Assembly: GCA_000149265.1 (NCBI GenBank)
Contig: CH003173.1
Location: forward strand, 1 to 64,000
Direction: 5' to 3'
From: Ciona savignyi
Taxonomy: Eukaryota; Chordata; Ascidiacea; Phlebobranchia; Cionidae
DNA length: 64,000 nt
Part shown: positions 38,001 to 49,900 of the stretch, piece by piece
How the letters are laid out: every line of letters begins with the position of its first letter
Position numbering within the stretch: position 1 is the first letter of the stretch
Program-made: the position numbers and the translations under genes
The notes under the pieces: model-generated
The model's input: only the letters and a program-made list of their open reading frames with translations
The model's database searches: none
Told to the model about the DNA's origin: nothing

Positions 38001-41000
38001 AGTCCTCCCTTGAAGAGGAAGATGGAGAACTTCTATTTGCTCATTTCTCCTCTCCTCCGCTCTTTCCCTCCTGCTCAGCTCCGCGTCATCACCCACGTCA
38101 GCGGAGGATTCATTGTCATCATCGACTTCATCCAGGAAATGAAGATCAACGATGGGAACTCCTTCAAAAAACTCCTCCAGTTTCGGCATTTCTTGGATCA
38201 AACTGATCAGAATCACTTTCAGTTCTTCTCTTGAGGATTGAATAACTCTGCGCAAATATTAATGATGGATTAATTTTTGCTTGCTCCTTCACCAAACAAT
38301 GACACAATTATTTCAAGTTAGGAAGTAAGAATAAAACGAAAAAACTACCTGATTAAAAGTGTTAAAATGTATGATACACCTGGTATAACACAGGGGGTAA
38401 TGAAGTGGCCGATAACACTTACGTTGAACAAAACAAATTACAAAGGCAACCTTTATCAAAATTAATGAAATTAAAACCTTGAAAAAATAAAAGTAGGTTT
38501 CTCTGGGAAAGCTACTTAGTAACTTAACACAGTGGTGTTAAGGGCTGATTAAATACTGTAGTAATATCTGCTTTGTGTTTAACACACTGCGATAGCTTCG
38601 GAAACACGACCCTGGCATAAGGTGATTAAATCAATAAGAATAAATACAAATAGTACTGTGAAAACCTGTTCAAAAATGTACATAGACCGAGGTATATTAA
38701 TAACCGGAGTATCCAGTCGTACCTTAACAACGCAAGTAATATGTCGGTCGCCACACTTCTCTCCTGGATTTCATCGATTACAACGAAGCTATACTTCCGC
38801 AGCAGCGGATCTTCTGACATTTCACGTAAAAGTATTTCGTCCGTTGTGAATCTGCATGTTTTATACAAATATACTTTGAGGGATAAGATTGGGCAGATTG
38901 GGAGCAAAAGGAATAGGTTTTACGGCCAAAAAGTCTATCTATACCTCTTAACTGTCCACCAAAAAACGACTGAAACGCCATTTAACAATATTTAACTGCC
39001 TCGTTTTCTAACCTACGATGGGACCGTTGGTACGACTGTTTTTTGGATATAATTTACCATCATGCCACACGACCATAAAGTGTTATTTGCACCGGTTGCG
39101 CTAACCGTTATATGCCACACGACCCGTACCCAAATTCTAATTTCAAAATCACGAGTCTCATACCACCGTGTTTATGCGATCTGGCGAGTAAAGCTTTAAA
39201 AGTAATTTTCGTTTAATATAGAGTAACTTCGTAACTTAGAATCATCTTACATGTAATAATAATTGCGTATCTACAGTGGTGTAGCCTACAATGTCAAATT
39301 TCTTTTACTGGGTGGATGGTTTTCTTCTATACGGTAGGAAAGGAAAACCAACATTTAAGGATTTGTCCATTATTGCTAATGTGCAATGTACATGGTGCAG
39401 TTGCGTTAAGTGCCAAGGACACAACCGACCAGTCCGGTGTTGTTCATTACTTATTTATTTATAGAAATAATCTTTGTTTGAAGGATACAATACCGAATAC
39501 GACATATACATATATGGCTTTGATTTTACGGGATAAATCTTAAATTTACCAGCAAATATATTACCAAATCTATCACTATTTTAACGATGAATGTTTTGCA
39601 AATGTTAATAGTTAACCTGTAACCAGTTACTTTAAATTAAACAGTCAAACAAAGTACTATGATCAAACAATGCAATTGTAAATGATTATTTTATATATTT
39701 TATCAATTAAACAATTTACGTGTGAATGACGATTATGTGGTTACAATGGAACTGTAGTTTATTTATATATAGCTCAACTTTATGTTAATATTGCTTAGTA
39801 TAACACTGTGTAGAAGTGAATTAATGTTTCATATTACTAAGCAACATCTTACAAAGTAACATAACGTCTGATTATGTTGTATCTTACATAACATGGTTTA
39901 TTAACATTATATAGTATATACAGTCCTGTGTATTAGTTAAACCAAATAACTTCAAATATAATCGAACAACCTCGTAATGGCAAACGAACTATATGGTGAG
40001 ATAGACTGACAAATGGAGTTTGAAAATTTGTAAATTAGATAAAAATACTAATTAAAATAAAAAAAGTTTTAAAACAAATAAGTTTTATTTGCGTTTTCGG
40101 GAAAACGTAGAAGGAATTATTACAAGGGCAATCGTCATATTATCTCGCGAATTTGTAACGTGGCGTTAAAACGGGTCATTTATTTATTTCCTCTACAATT
40201 TTAAACTTTACTTTCAACTGAACCATACCTTTCCACAAAGCTTTGTTTAATTTGAATTCAACAAATTCGTTATATTTTGTGGCATATGTGATTTTTGTTT
40301 CTGGATTGCCTATACAGGCCACCGTAAGTCGACTCTTTCACTTTCACTTTATTAATTCCCCCATGCGCTCATACAAGCATGCCGTTCAACTAGATACTAT
40401 TTGATTGTATTATTTCATAATTTGTAAAGGTTTGTGTTACCAGCAAGCAAATAAATTTATATTTGCATTATTGTAATGTTTTCTTTATAGTTTAATGCCG
40501 GGTTTGAAGATGTGTGCCCAACTATTCGGGGTAACACGTACGTGTTACTTTAGTCTGAAGTTGAACCACAACGTGATTAAGCTTTACATTGCAGATAATA
40601 CAATAAATAATATGTAAAAAATCTCAGCCGGCTGGTGCTTTATGTAGCCCTGTTTTATTTCTAAGAAAGTGAATATAATGTTTATTGATAATCATCATCA
40701 CTGGTAACTGCTAAACTTAATTTTAGTACTTATTGAATAAAAAGTACATCGTCCATTAATGCTCCCACTGTATCCCTCAAACTTACTTTAACACGGTATC
40801 TTCCGAAGTACAGTCTTGCTGCGGGACCTGGTAACCAACTTCAGTTCCTACATTCGTGAAATCCATTTCTTGGGCAACCTGTGAGGGTAATTAGATAAAC
40901 GTACAGTAAGATGGAGATGTTATGTTGACTGGCTTATTGGGGGCGCGTAATTGGTCAGATAGCTGGTCGGTTGTATCCTTTGGCACTACACTAATGAACA

Positions 41001-42274
41001 TTGCTAGAAGGGCAATGTGGCCGAATGGTTAACGCTGTACATACCTATTCTAAACAAAAGAATGGTTCAAGCAACGAGCCCATCATGGGTTTAAAACTAA
41101 GCCCGATAAAAATTAAATTATTTAAAATAAGAGCTAAATGGGTTGAATAAAAACTAATAGAACGTTCAATCGTAACAATACAGTGCAATAGAGTTGGCAA
41201 TCTGACGGTGGAGGCGAGGTAATCTGGCGATTGTGCGTGTGGTAAATGCCTATTCCATTCACGGGAATAAACATGAATATCCTACCCAATCTCATTAATG
41301 TATATCAAATAAAATAAACACATACAGTGCGACTTACTAAAAGAGCAATGGACATAGCGGCGATAGTGGTGGGCTGGGTGCAAACCACTGTTCCAAAGCT
41401 CAAGTCGGTTTCCTTTGCAAGCTGAGCGCACCATTGGGGTATCTGGGGAAACGTGAAATATTTAGAAGATTTTGATAATACGATGCTTTAAATTGTGTTG
41501 TAGTAATTTAAACTGACGAAACCTAATCAAGGTCTAGATATTTTAACTATTGTAGTTTTGAGGTTTTATCCTGTCTCCTTGACCTTAACTAATTATGACA
41601 TTCTTCTTCAATGTAACTACGGAGCAAAAAATAAAGTAGAGTAAACTAAGTCATTTCGACGACATGTGATAATTATGAAACAGGAGACATTTAGTGTGTA
41701 TATCAGCTCACCTGGGTACTTTTCCCGCTCCCCGCTTTCCCGGTAACTAACACCACGTTACTCTCTTCAACCGCCATCACAAAATCATCTTTCGCGCGCC
41801 AAACCGGCAACCTTTTCCTTTTATCCAATAACTGATAATAATTGGTCGAATATGGAAGTCCGTCGAATGGATTCAAGTCTAATCCATCGCTGTCATGTGT
41901 TGAATAATCCTCGTCGTCCAATAACACTGGGAATGCATCGCTATCCACACCGCCTGCCGCAGTATCTTCATCGCTACTGAGAATGTAACTGTTCAAGTCG
42001 TCTTGCTCTTGTATTCTTGCCTGTTCACTGATAATATCGCTGGCTTCATTTTCATTTTCCAATACCGTCCTGTCTGGAAATAGAAAAATCAATAATCGAA
42101 ATGTAAGTACATAAAGGTATAAATGTAGTTTAAATACAAGTATATATACGCGTTCTTTTAACATATCAGCACGAATCAAATCTTACCATTTTCCAAATGA
42201 TCAATTTCCTGAACATTTTTTTCTTCTGGAAATTTTAATTGATTTTCGTCTTTTTCCAGACTTTCTTTTTCCAT
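32078..42274 (-). CDS. DHX32: DHX32/DQX1-type DEAH-family ATPase/helicase
   Basis: Putative RNA-dependent ATPase. Exons: 42187-42274, 41712-42073, 41338-41442, 40787-40878, 38723-38851, 37911-38247, 37443-37562, 36744-36884, 36064-36198, 35620-35746, 35039-35199, 34567-34720, 33604-33794, 32994-33169 and 32078-32456. They sum to 2,697 nt (898 residues plus stop) with every phase matching. An acidic N-terminus leads to the subfamily hallmark [17 protein letters not shown], then Walker [10 protein letters not shown] and the motif II equivalent DEIQER. The RecA2-like part follows, then the winged-helix/ratchet region ([36 protein letters not shown]) and the OB-fold part ([29 protein letters not shown]). 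An acidic, arginine-rich insert lies in the sixth exon. The C-terminal tail is Asp/Ser/Tyr-rich. A polyadenylation signal (AATAAA, 32077-32082) overlaps the stop codon. DHX32 and DQX1 are vertebrate paralogues; this is probably their shared orthologue. Confidence 0.88.
33472..33560 (+). repeat. Short tRNA-like repeat, family B
   Basis: gatcgagtggttaacgcgac resembles an A box. It overlaps the region beside a DHX32-like exon and is diverged. Confidence 0.4.
33915..34110 (+). repeat. SINE family A, 5' two-thirds
   Basis: Head gattagctcggtttagtg, then ggtcgctagctagtaggttg and the core through gtacaacacacc. The tail is lost. Confidence 0.75.
35338..35530 (+). repeat. SINE family A copy in a DHX32-like intron
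   Basis: Box-B-like caggttcgaaactgg followed by a well-preserved core and gcgaggtgatctg. Confidence 0.8.
35881..36000 (+). repeat. Short tRNA-like repeat, family B, best copy
   Basis: Starts acggtcgtgtggtcgaatgg with ataacgcgacc (A-box-like); about 65 bp later comes ggttcggaacct (B-box-like), and then an A-rich end. Confidence 0.65.
36425..36640 (-). repeat. SINE family A, diverged inverted copy
   Basis: Inverted tail gtttatccccgtgtaaatgg, then head remnants caacctgcaacccttcgg. Confidence 0.65.
41014..41110 (+). repeat. Short tRNA-like repeat, family B
   Basis: aatgtggccgaatggttaac followed by ggttcaagcaacgagccc; same spacing as the 35881 copy. Confidence 0.6.
41200..41285 (+). repeat. SINE family A, 3' fragment
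   Basis: Matches ggtggaggcgaggtaatctg and gggaataaacatgaatatcc. Confidence 0.6.
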
Positions 42275-43702
42275 TATTTTTGGCCTTTAATAAAGCAGTA
42301 CATCTAACAATGGACATCTCCTACCTGATAGACATTACTGGTAATCCATCCTGTCTGTGCAACAATATTCGAACGAATGCATTCTGAACTCAATATACAA
42401 TATATTATGTCCTCTCGTATCGGACCGAGTAATTAATGGTTACGGACATTTAGTACCCTATCTCCGAGCATATTAATTCTCGATAATTACACTTCTTCTA
42501 ATTGCATGGTATTACTGCATAGCGCTCTATGTCCAGCCCCGCGCACACTAAATGAATAAATAATGCAGTGATTCAATAATTAACCACCACTCTTATTACT
42601 ACTTATAGTGCTGCTAACAAAGTGGATTCGAACAAATCGCTCCAAAGCTTCACAACTTTATAACTGACCTCGTATTGTGTGCCCTGGTGTATTGTGTGCT
42701 GGGAATACAAACAAAGCCCACTGTTACATCACAACCACCGCTATTCAACGTGGCTTAGCTTAATATTTAACGTTTGTAGTCACGTGATCGTCTCAAGCAC
42801 GTACTCACGAACAGCTGACGGTTAACACCATAATTCAGTCGTTATTATGGAACACAGGAGTATTTAGTCGCACCTGCTCGAATCCTAACTTGATTATAAC
42901 ATACTTTTAAGTTTCTCTTGATTGAAATGATACCAAAGTATTATACCCTCCGTTTTTGAAGGATATGTTTAACGCCTAATTTATCATTGCCATAAAAACA
43001 GGTAAATCACCCAGGTTTCGTGTGATTTTGAATGGAGTTTTGGAAATACTTTGCCGTCTTTACCGATTCGTCGCTAATTTTTATTCATTGTAATGTTTAT
43101 CATAGTAACGCAGAACCAGAACACAACATTTACACAAACCAAACTCTTCGAGACGAACTTAATTACCTCGGCAAGGAACCGAACCCAGCACCTCATGGAC
43201 GACATGCTGTCTTAACTCGTTCATTTAATTAAGATATTCATGTTTATGTTTCTCCACGTTCAAACAACAAAGAAACCATTTTTATTACAAGGTTGGAACG
43301 TTTAGATTCCACCAGCAGTTATGAGACCGCACAGTTGTAAAGTATCGGTTGTATCTTTATGGTGGATGGGATGTTACTAAATATGTTGGGACGGTTTAAG
43401 TCTGTTATGAATATGTTGCACGGTTAATGCGAAATTTCTCCGAATTTCGAATTCACGACACGGTTGTTGGTTTCCTTTCTTCGTTGTGCAATGAAGCGTG
43501 ACGTGTCTTCGGTTTACGCTCCTGCGTCACAATAGCGTTTGTGATCGTGTCGTTAGACAATCAGTACGCCCGAAGGTAGTTGTGGAAATGCACGAAAGTA
43601 AACAAACAATAAATTAAACAATATTAAAGTGAAATTGAGTTGGTATTGTAGCAAGTGGTTTGCGAGTTTATTAGTAAAGTTAGAAACCTATTCCCTGTGG
43701 TT
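42275..43702. promoter_or_regulatory. Shared upstream region of two divergent genes
   Basis: 1.4 kb separates the DHX32-like start codon (minus) from the small membrane-protein start codon (plus), so both promoters must lie here unless distal non-coding exons exist. No coding exon is seen, and no TATA box or initiator could be assigned with confidence. Confidence 0.4.
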
Positions 43703-44816
43703 ATGACGAATCAAACGACAACGACGACTTTCGTTTTTGAATCAACTTCGACGATTGCGACGACTACAACTGAAACTTCGACGATATCACCCCAACAACG
43801 TAAGTACAAGTAGAAAGCGGAAGTTACGTGTTTGGTGGATGGATAAACATATGATCGAATCGAAGTTATAAGTTACATTTTAAGAAATGTACGAATGGTT
43901 TCCGACAGTTGATTGTTGGATGGCTTTGTTAAATTACTCATCAATGGGTGTCGTTGTTGTCAATAGCAGTGCTGGTGTTAAATTGAAATAAAATTCTATG
44001 AATAGTATGCCCGGGTTGTTTCCACTGTAGCAGTCTAGTCATTGTTATCACACACGTTTAATGTAGGGGGGAAATGTGGCGACTATTGTCTAAGGTCTAA
44101 GCGGTAAAGGAACCAATCGTGCTATAACTCAACACTACAGCCGAGTTGCATTTCGTACCAGTATACGCATATTAAAATAAAAGTTATAGCATCTTGACTT
44201 TTTCCCTTTACTAATCAGTCATTTCGACGTAGGACATTATTAACATTGTTTTTCTTTACTTTACAAAAGCATATTGTGCTTCACTGTACGTGATATACTA
44301 CAGGAGTGTTGTATTATAGAGGAGGATAGCTACATTATTTTCATATTTTATCACCGTGAACGGAAACACACAAAATACGTCTCGCACGGATAATCGTTAG
44401 ATTATCTCCTGCCCACAGTCGAGGCATCGAAGCTGTTGCAGTTAATACAACAAAGTCATATCTACAGTTTTTAAACCAATTAAACAATACTCAAAGTGCA
44501 TTGCGCAATGAAAATAACGAGCACCGACTAGTTTCGATCCACAACCCATCGGTTTAATGTCCGCCACCAATGAGCTAACCGACCGTATTATCCCACCACA
44601 GCCGCCGGTGTTTACGTCGTGATAACTTTCCTGGTGATCACTGCTTGTATCATACTCGGTTGGTACTTGATGATTGTGTGCGGGAGGGTACGAAACGGCA
44701 TCCGAACATTCAGCATGCGACGAGGCTACAACCGTAGACTCACAGAGGCTGATAACGACGACTTTGAAAACCCGATTTATCAGAAGACATCGAACTACAG
44801 CAGTGCAGCGATATGA
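43703..44816 (+). CDS. Small single-pass membrane protein with Thr-rich ectodomain and NPxY-type tail
   Basis: Two exons, 43703-43799 and 44602-44816, joined in phase 1 (donor C|GTAAGT, acceptor CACAG) give 103 residues. Residues 1-33 are almost all Thr/Ser with little else (MTNQTTTTTFVFESTST), like a short mucin-type O-glycosylated stalk. There is no classical signal peptide. A single membrane helix follows at about 36-58 (VVITFLVITACIILGWYLMIV). The tail is basic (GRVRNGIRTF, RRGYNRR) and ends in the acidic DNDDFENPIYQ and NYSS. FENPIY fits the FxNPxY sorting signal read by clathrin adaptors and PTB domains. Topology is inferred as N-out from the positive tail. The family is not recognised. 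The gene is divergent from the DHX32-like gene and convergent with STRIP. Confidence 0.6.
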
Positions 44817-44934
44817 TGGGGGTTGTGTTGTGGTTCACGTTTGGTCGGCAATCGCCTTGCGTGTCTCGTGTGTATTTCACAAGGAGGTGTGAGGTTTCAC
44901 CACACTGTTGAATAGAAGTTGTCACATAAGTACT

Positions 44935-45060
44935 GTCGTGTGGCCGATTAACGCGACAGATTCGCATATACCGGTACATATATTTTTATCAAGTTTTCGA
45001 TTTAATTAAGTCCAAAGTTGCCAAATTAATGGAGACCAGCTATCATAATAGCCATTACGT
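44935..45060 (+). repeat. Short tRNA-like repeat, family B, diverged
   Basis: gtcgtgtggccgattaacgc marks the head. The downstream part is unique. Confidence 0.45.
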
Positions 45061-45355
45061 TATATTAAACCCTGGATCCTTTGGATACAGTTTACATATG
45101 TTGTAGTAGCCCCACAGTGATGTTATCACCTATATCGACGATAACTTATTCTTGATTACTTCACTACGAATATGTTTGACCGCATTTTAAGCTTCGCCTT
45201 CGACATATATTCACCAATTTTATTTATGAAGGATGTAATTCTTTTATATATAATTTAATAATTTATTTACTTTAATGCATTAAAAATTCCATGCAATTCC
45301 ACACGCATAAAATGCGAATGGATCACAAACTACCCCTGCAAATATTATTAGTTGT

Positions 45356-45450
45356 ACATTTGAATGGCAGGCGGGTTAACGCGGCCGATATTTTTATTTC
45401 GACTCCTAAATAAAAACGGTAATGGTGATGAGAACATCGTGGCTTCGAAT
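45356..45450 (+). repeat. Short tRNA-like repeat, family B
   Basis: ggcaggcgggttaacgcggc, then catcgtggcttcgaatac at B-box spacing. Confidence 0.5.
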
Positions 45451-46263
45451 ACTTCTTCTTTAAATACAACGTGAATCTCCTTTTTGTGGTAGACCACCCT
45501 GATTATCGCTGTTATGCTTTAAATAAGGTCAATCGTATTTTTGCGATGAAAAGCTAATCGGATTTCCTTTATTTCACGGCCAAACCTGACGTTCAACTAT
45601 GATCATTGCATCCGAGGTTATAACACTTTCAAAGTGGTATTTCCACTGAATACCCACCACGATAAGCACAGCATGTTTTGTTTGTATTTTATATCGCCAC
45701 GTATATATTGCAGTTTTACATCACAAGGTTGTTTTACATTTCAATAAAACTAGTCACCAGCAGTTTGGTGTCTGAGAGTCGCGTTTTGTTCCGAGCACGA
45801 GAAAATGCTTTCGTTTCGTTAGAAAATCAGATTATATCAGATAGCCACCGTCGGATGATTTCCTAATGTGGTGTTTGAATACTCGGTCATCGCCAACATT
45901 TGGGGGAAAGCATTATTCCGCTGGATCCTAATTGCCTAAAGTGCCTTACCCAAGGGGACAACCGACCAACTGGACTGTGTTTGAACCGAGTGAAGAATGG
46001 GAATAGAAAGTTCAATATGCGTGAATGTGATAATAGGACATCTATGTGGGTTCTCAATGGTGAGACAACTAAGGTGTTGAACGAGAGAATAAATAAGATC
46101 ACCCGGTGCATTACGAAAAATATGATGGAGACATTGGTGTATTTTTTCAATTATTTATACCTCTAGGTTAAAGTAACGTTTATTAAGTGCCTTAACCAAT
46201 GACTCGACCGATCAGACAATATGTTTCGTTTTAACAATCGTATTAGTTACGGTCCTAAGGAGA

Positions 46264-46495
46264 TTCATGTTTCTCCCTCTTGAATGGGAAATGAGGCGTT
46301 ACCTCCCACCCACCGCCGGGTTACCGGAGATATTGCAGTGTGTTGTATATGATAGACACGTTCCTTCAATTTGGTAGAACCCATTAATCCGCTGGGTTCA
46401 GGCAATGTCCGTTAAGTGGTTGACCAATAACATATACGACCATCTGGCGACCAGTTTCGAACCTGCAACGCTTAGGCTATAAGACAACGCAATAA
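46264..46495 (-). repeat. SINE family A, inverted copy
   Basis: Has the core gcagtgtgttgtatatgata and gctgggttcaggcaatgtcc in reverse orientation, and a diverged head. Confidence 0.8.
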
Positions 46496-46987
46496 TTCAC
46501 CTAATGTCAATTGGTCAAAGATGCGAAACGCAACGAATAAACTAATCGTACGGAAAAACAATATTCATAAAAATTCCTGATTTTCCAAAATAATATGTAT
46601 TTGGACAAAATACTCTTTCATTTTTTATTTTCCAACTTTACGCAAGCGCATCTTACAATATTACAATTGCCAGTGGAAATCAAAATAAATTCTGAATTTG
46701 AAAATGAATAAACTAAAATGCAAAAATACCTAATGAAGCAAAAATATAACTTAACGACGATAGAAAGTTCGCTGTGCTTATTCCTCGCAAGTGAGCGGCA
46801 AGACATGATAAAGGTTGAAATAACAGATTGTAGATATGGAATACAGCTTCGCCATCATCGATATGTCCTTCAAGCAATTTAACCCGAAGCATCGTTATAA
46901 CAAATATTTCATGAACATGATTTGATCCTGCGAAACCGCGCCGATCAGCTCCTACTAGACGCGCTTATAGAAACATCTGATTCCCAA

Positions 46988-49900
46988 CTACTGCACGCAT
47001 GGTATGGACAGCAGTTGATCCCAATCAGTGTTGGAGAAATAAACCTCTCGTTCCAACCAGGTGTCGTACGATTTGCGGAACTCGATGGGAAGTTCAACTC
47101 TGGGAAGTGACGGGTGTTAACATGGTGGGGGGTGCTTTATACTTTGTCCATGGTTATCGTCGGATTTCCCACTGCGATTCACCCGTAAGAGATATTTAAT
47201 ATTTTTAAAAGCAGTCATCAAACCACAATCTTTTGGTTTTATTAAACCATAATCTTTTGGGCTCTACATACATCGGAATCAGTGATAGGATTCAAAATTT
47301 TAAGAACAAATTCTCTTTTGTATCGTACTTACTAACAACAGGTTCCCTAAGGTCTAATGTCTGTAAAAAAGCAAGAATCGGATCGGTGATTATCCCGACG
47401 TTCCAAGAACGGGTTCGACCGAACACATGCGAACCTCTTGAATCCCATCACTGGTTGTACTTAACCTCCACACCACACAATCTACACAACTCACTCCTCT
47501 TTCAGCAAGTTCTGCAAGTTGTTTTCCACCGGCGTGTAGTCGTCGTTGGTGGACGGGTTGAGACTTCCGCCACCACTTCCACCACTCCCGATCTTCCCGT
47601 ACCTCCGCGCATTGAATCGCTCAACATGGGCACGCAACGCACATTCCTCCTGCTGGAAATCCCACGGCTGCGCGTCCACGTCTGTAGGGGGTTGGGGGTG
47701 TTGGTGTTGGGTGGGCATTTGTCGTTTTGGACGAGATCGGTGGGTGTTGGGATCGAAACCAAACTCGAGCGTGTCGGTTGTTTCCTTTAGCAGTTACCCA
47801 AAGCCAGTGGATGAATGGGTTCAACCCAAAATTTTTATGTCATATGCAACTCATTGCAATAGCTCAGTAGTGTCATTTAGTTCCCCCAAAACCCGTGTTT
47901 TTCCACCACTGGGAATATCTTGGACCCATTTATCCGGCAATGAGAGTAAATGGGAAATAGTAGTAATACATCAATTTCAATGGGATACATAGTAAAAGCA
48001 ACAATAAACCTACATAATCAGTTTTTTTTATCCAGTGTTTTAGAGAGTCTTGGACATTGGTTTATTATTTCTTTTACTGGGATCTATGGGAAATAAAATG
48101 GTAGACACCAAACAAGTGGTTGAAAGATTCCCGGTTTTAAATTCCGTTGGTTTGATTAATATATATTTTGAATAGAATTAGGTTTATATAGATGATATTA
48201 GATTTGAAATTCAATGTTAGGATTATATGGAGTTCTAATAAGATTGGAGTTGGATTAGATTTTCCTAAAATTTTATATGGAGTTGGATTACAATATCATA
48301 ATCAGATGAACACGTATCATCCACTGACCATTCCCGAACGCCCAATCATCATGCAGTCTGTGTCGGACTTTCTGATAAATCGCTGACATCGTCTTCATGT
48401 TGCTCTTGCGCCACGCACGGCCGAGATACTTCGTTTGAACTTTGAGTAGCTTGAGCACGTATAGTTGGAACATTGCTTGTCGCACCTTGAGCGCTCGTTT
48501 CAATATGGGAGCTGACTTGAATACCACGAGTAACTGGGTGGGAACCATGTGATTGGGATACGATTGAAGTTATATGCTTTTACACATGGCATGATAGCTT
48601 GGTGGGTTAGTGTGCTGCTTTTAAACTGACCCGCGAGCTTGTAGGTTGTGTCCTTGGGCAAGGCACTTTACGGACACTGTCTGAACCCAGCGGATTGATG
48701 GGTTCTACCAAATTGAAGGAACGTTTCTATCATATACAACACATTGCAATAGCTCCGGTAACCCGACGATGGGCGCGAGGTGATCTGACGATTACCCGAG
48801 TGATAACCCCCTTGGTTTCCCCATTCACGGGGATAAACATGAATACGTATATAAAAGTACAAACAAGAAACAGCCCTTGGTCCCCACTTGACTTACCATG
48901 GTCCTGGAATGTTTCCACTTGACCAACTTATTGAGGATGCGCAGCAGATTGATGCTGGAGAACAAGTTCCTCCAACAAGGGATGTTGTTCGCGTCCATCC
49001 CGTCGAACGATTCCGCCGTGATCTCCGTCTTCTCACCTGGGGTGTGGGTTTCAAAATTAAACAACCAAATTGAAATATTTGCTTTTCAAATTACAAATAG
49101 AAAGTGCAATTAAACTGCTTCGTTCCTTTCCAGTTTCATACCTTGGTTGGATGAATTGCAGCACAGGAGCACAGGAAACCAGCCCCAAAAAAATTGGTTG
49201 TATCCTTGGTTACACCAATGAATAGCAACACAGAATAGCAACACAGGATTTGAACAAAATTGTACAAATGACTCCATTGTATTTAACACACTGTAAAAGC
49301 TCTGGTAATCTGATTTGTGGTAAACTGGCGATTTGTTCATTTCTATTGTGTTTTCTCATCCCCGGAGATAAACAGGAGGGTTAAGGCAAGAGACCCTTAT
49401 TAAGGGCATCATCCAAGCAACCACCCTCATACCACCAGTGGTTTCTACCCCCTTTATTCAGCTCACGACATTCCAATAAGCTGCCCTGGCTGGATGTTTC
49501 ACACAGAGCAAAACTCACCTATCACACAAGCTGGGAATTCGAGGGAGGGAATCATGTTCTTGGTGGTGACGTATGCCACGATGTTCTGGTTGAAGAACTT
49601 CAACACTAGAGGGATACAGTTGGCGAACACCAGGTGTTGACTCATGTATTCGAACTGGGAAATATGGGGGGGTTGTTTAGTTGCAGTACCCACCATATTA
49701 CATGGTGTGTTTGTGGCAGGGCTATAAAAGCATAAATAGATTGCTGAAACGTTCCAAAACTTGATAATCGCCCATGTTATCGTTTCAATGTGTTTTCCAA
49801 CCCCAGGTTAAACATGAATCACTGGAGACTGTGAAGGATTTCGAACAACAAACTGTGAACTAGGCCAACCACACCACACAACAACCACCCAAACAACCCA

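Larger units (their letters stand above)
44817..46987. other. Intergenic DNA between convergent genes, with SINE and tRNA-like fragments
   Basis: It contains two copies of the short tRNA-like repeat (about 44935-45060 and 45356-45450) and an inverted SINE (46264-46495). On the minus strand an AATAAA lies near 46622-46632 and may serve STRIP. No coding exon is supported. Confidence 0.5.

Noticed and set aside
47233-47992. Plus-strand open frames of 148 and 185 codons
   Set aside because: They are antisense to the conserved STRIP exon 47495-47681 and have no recognisable motif.
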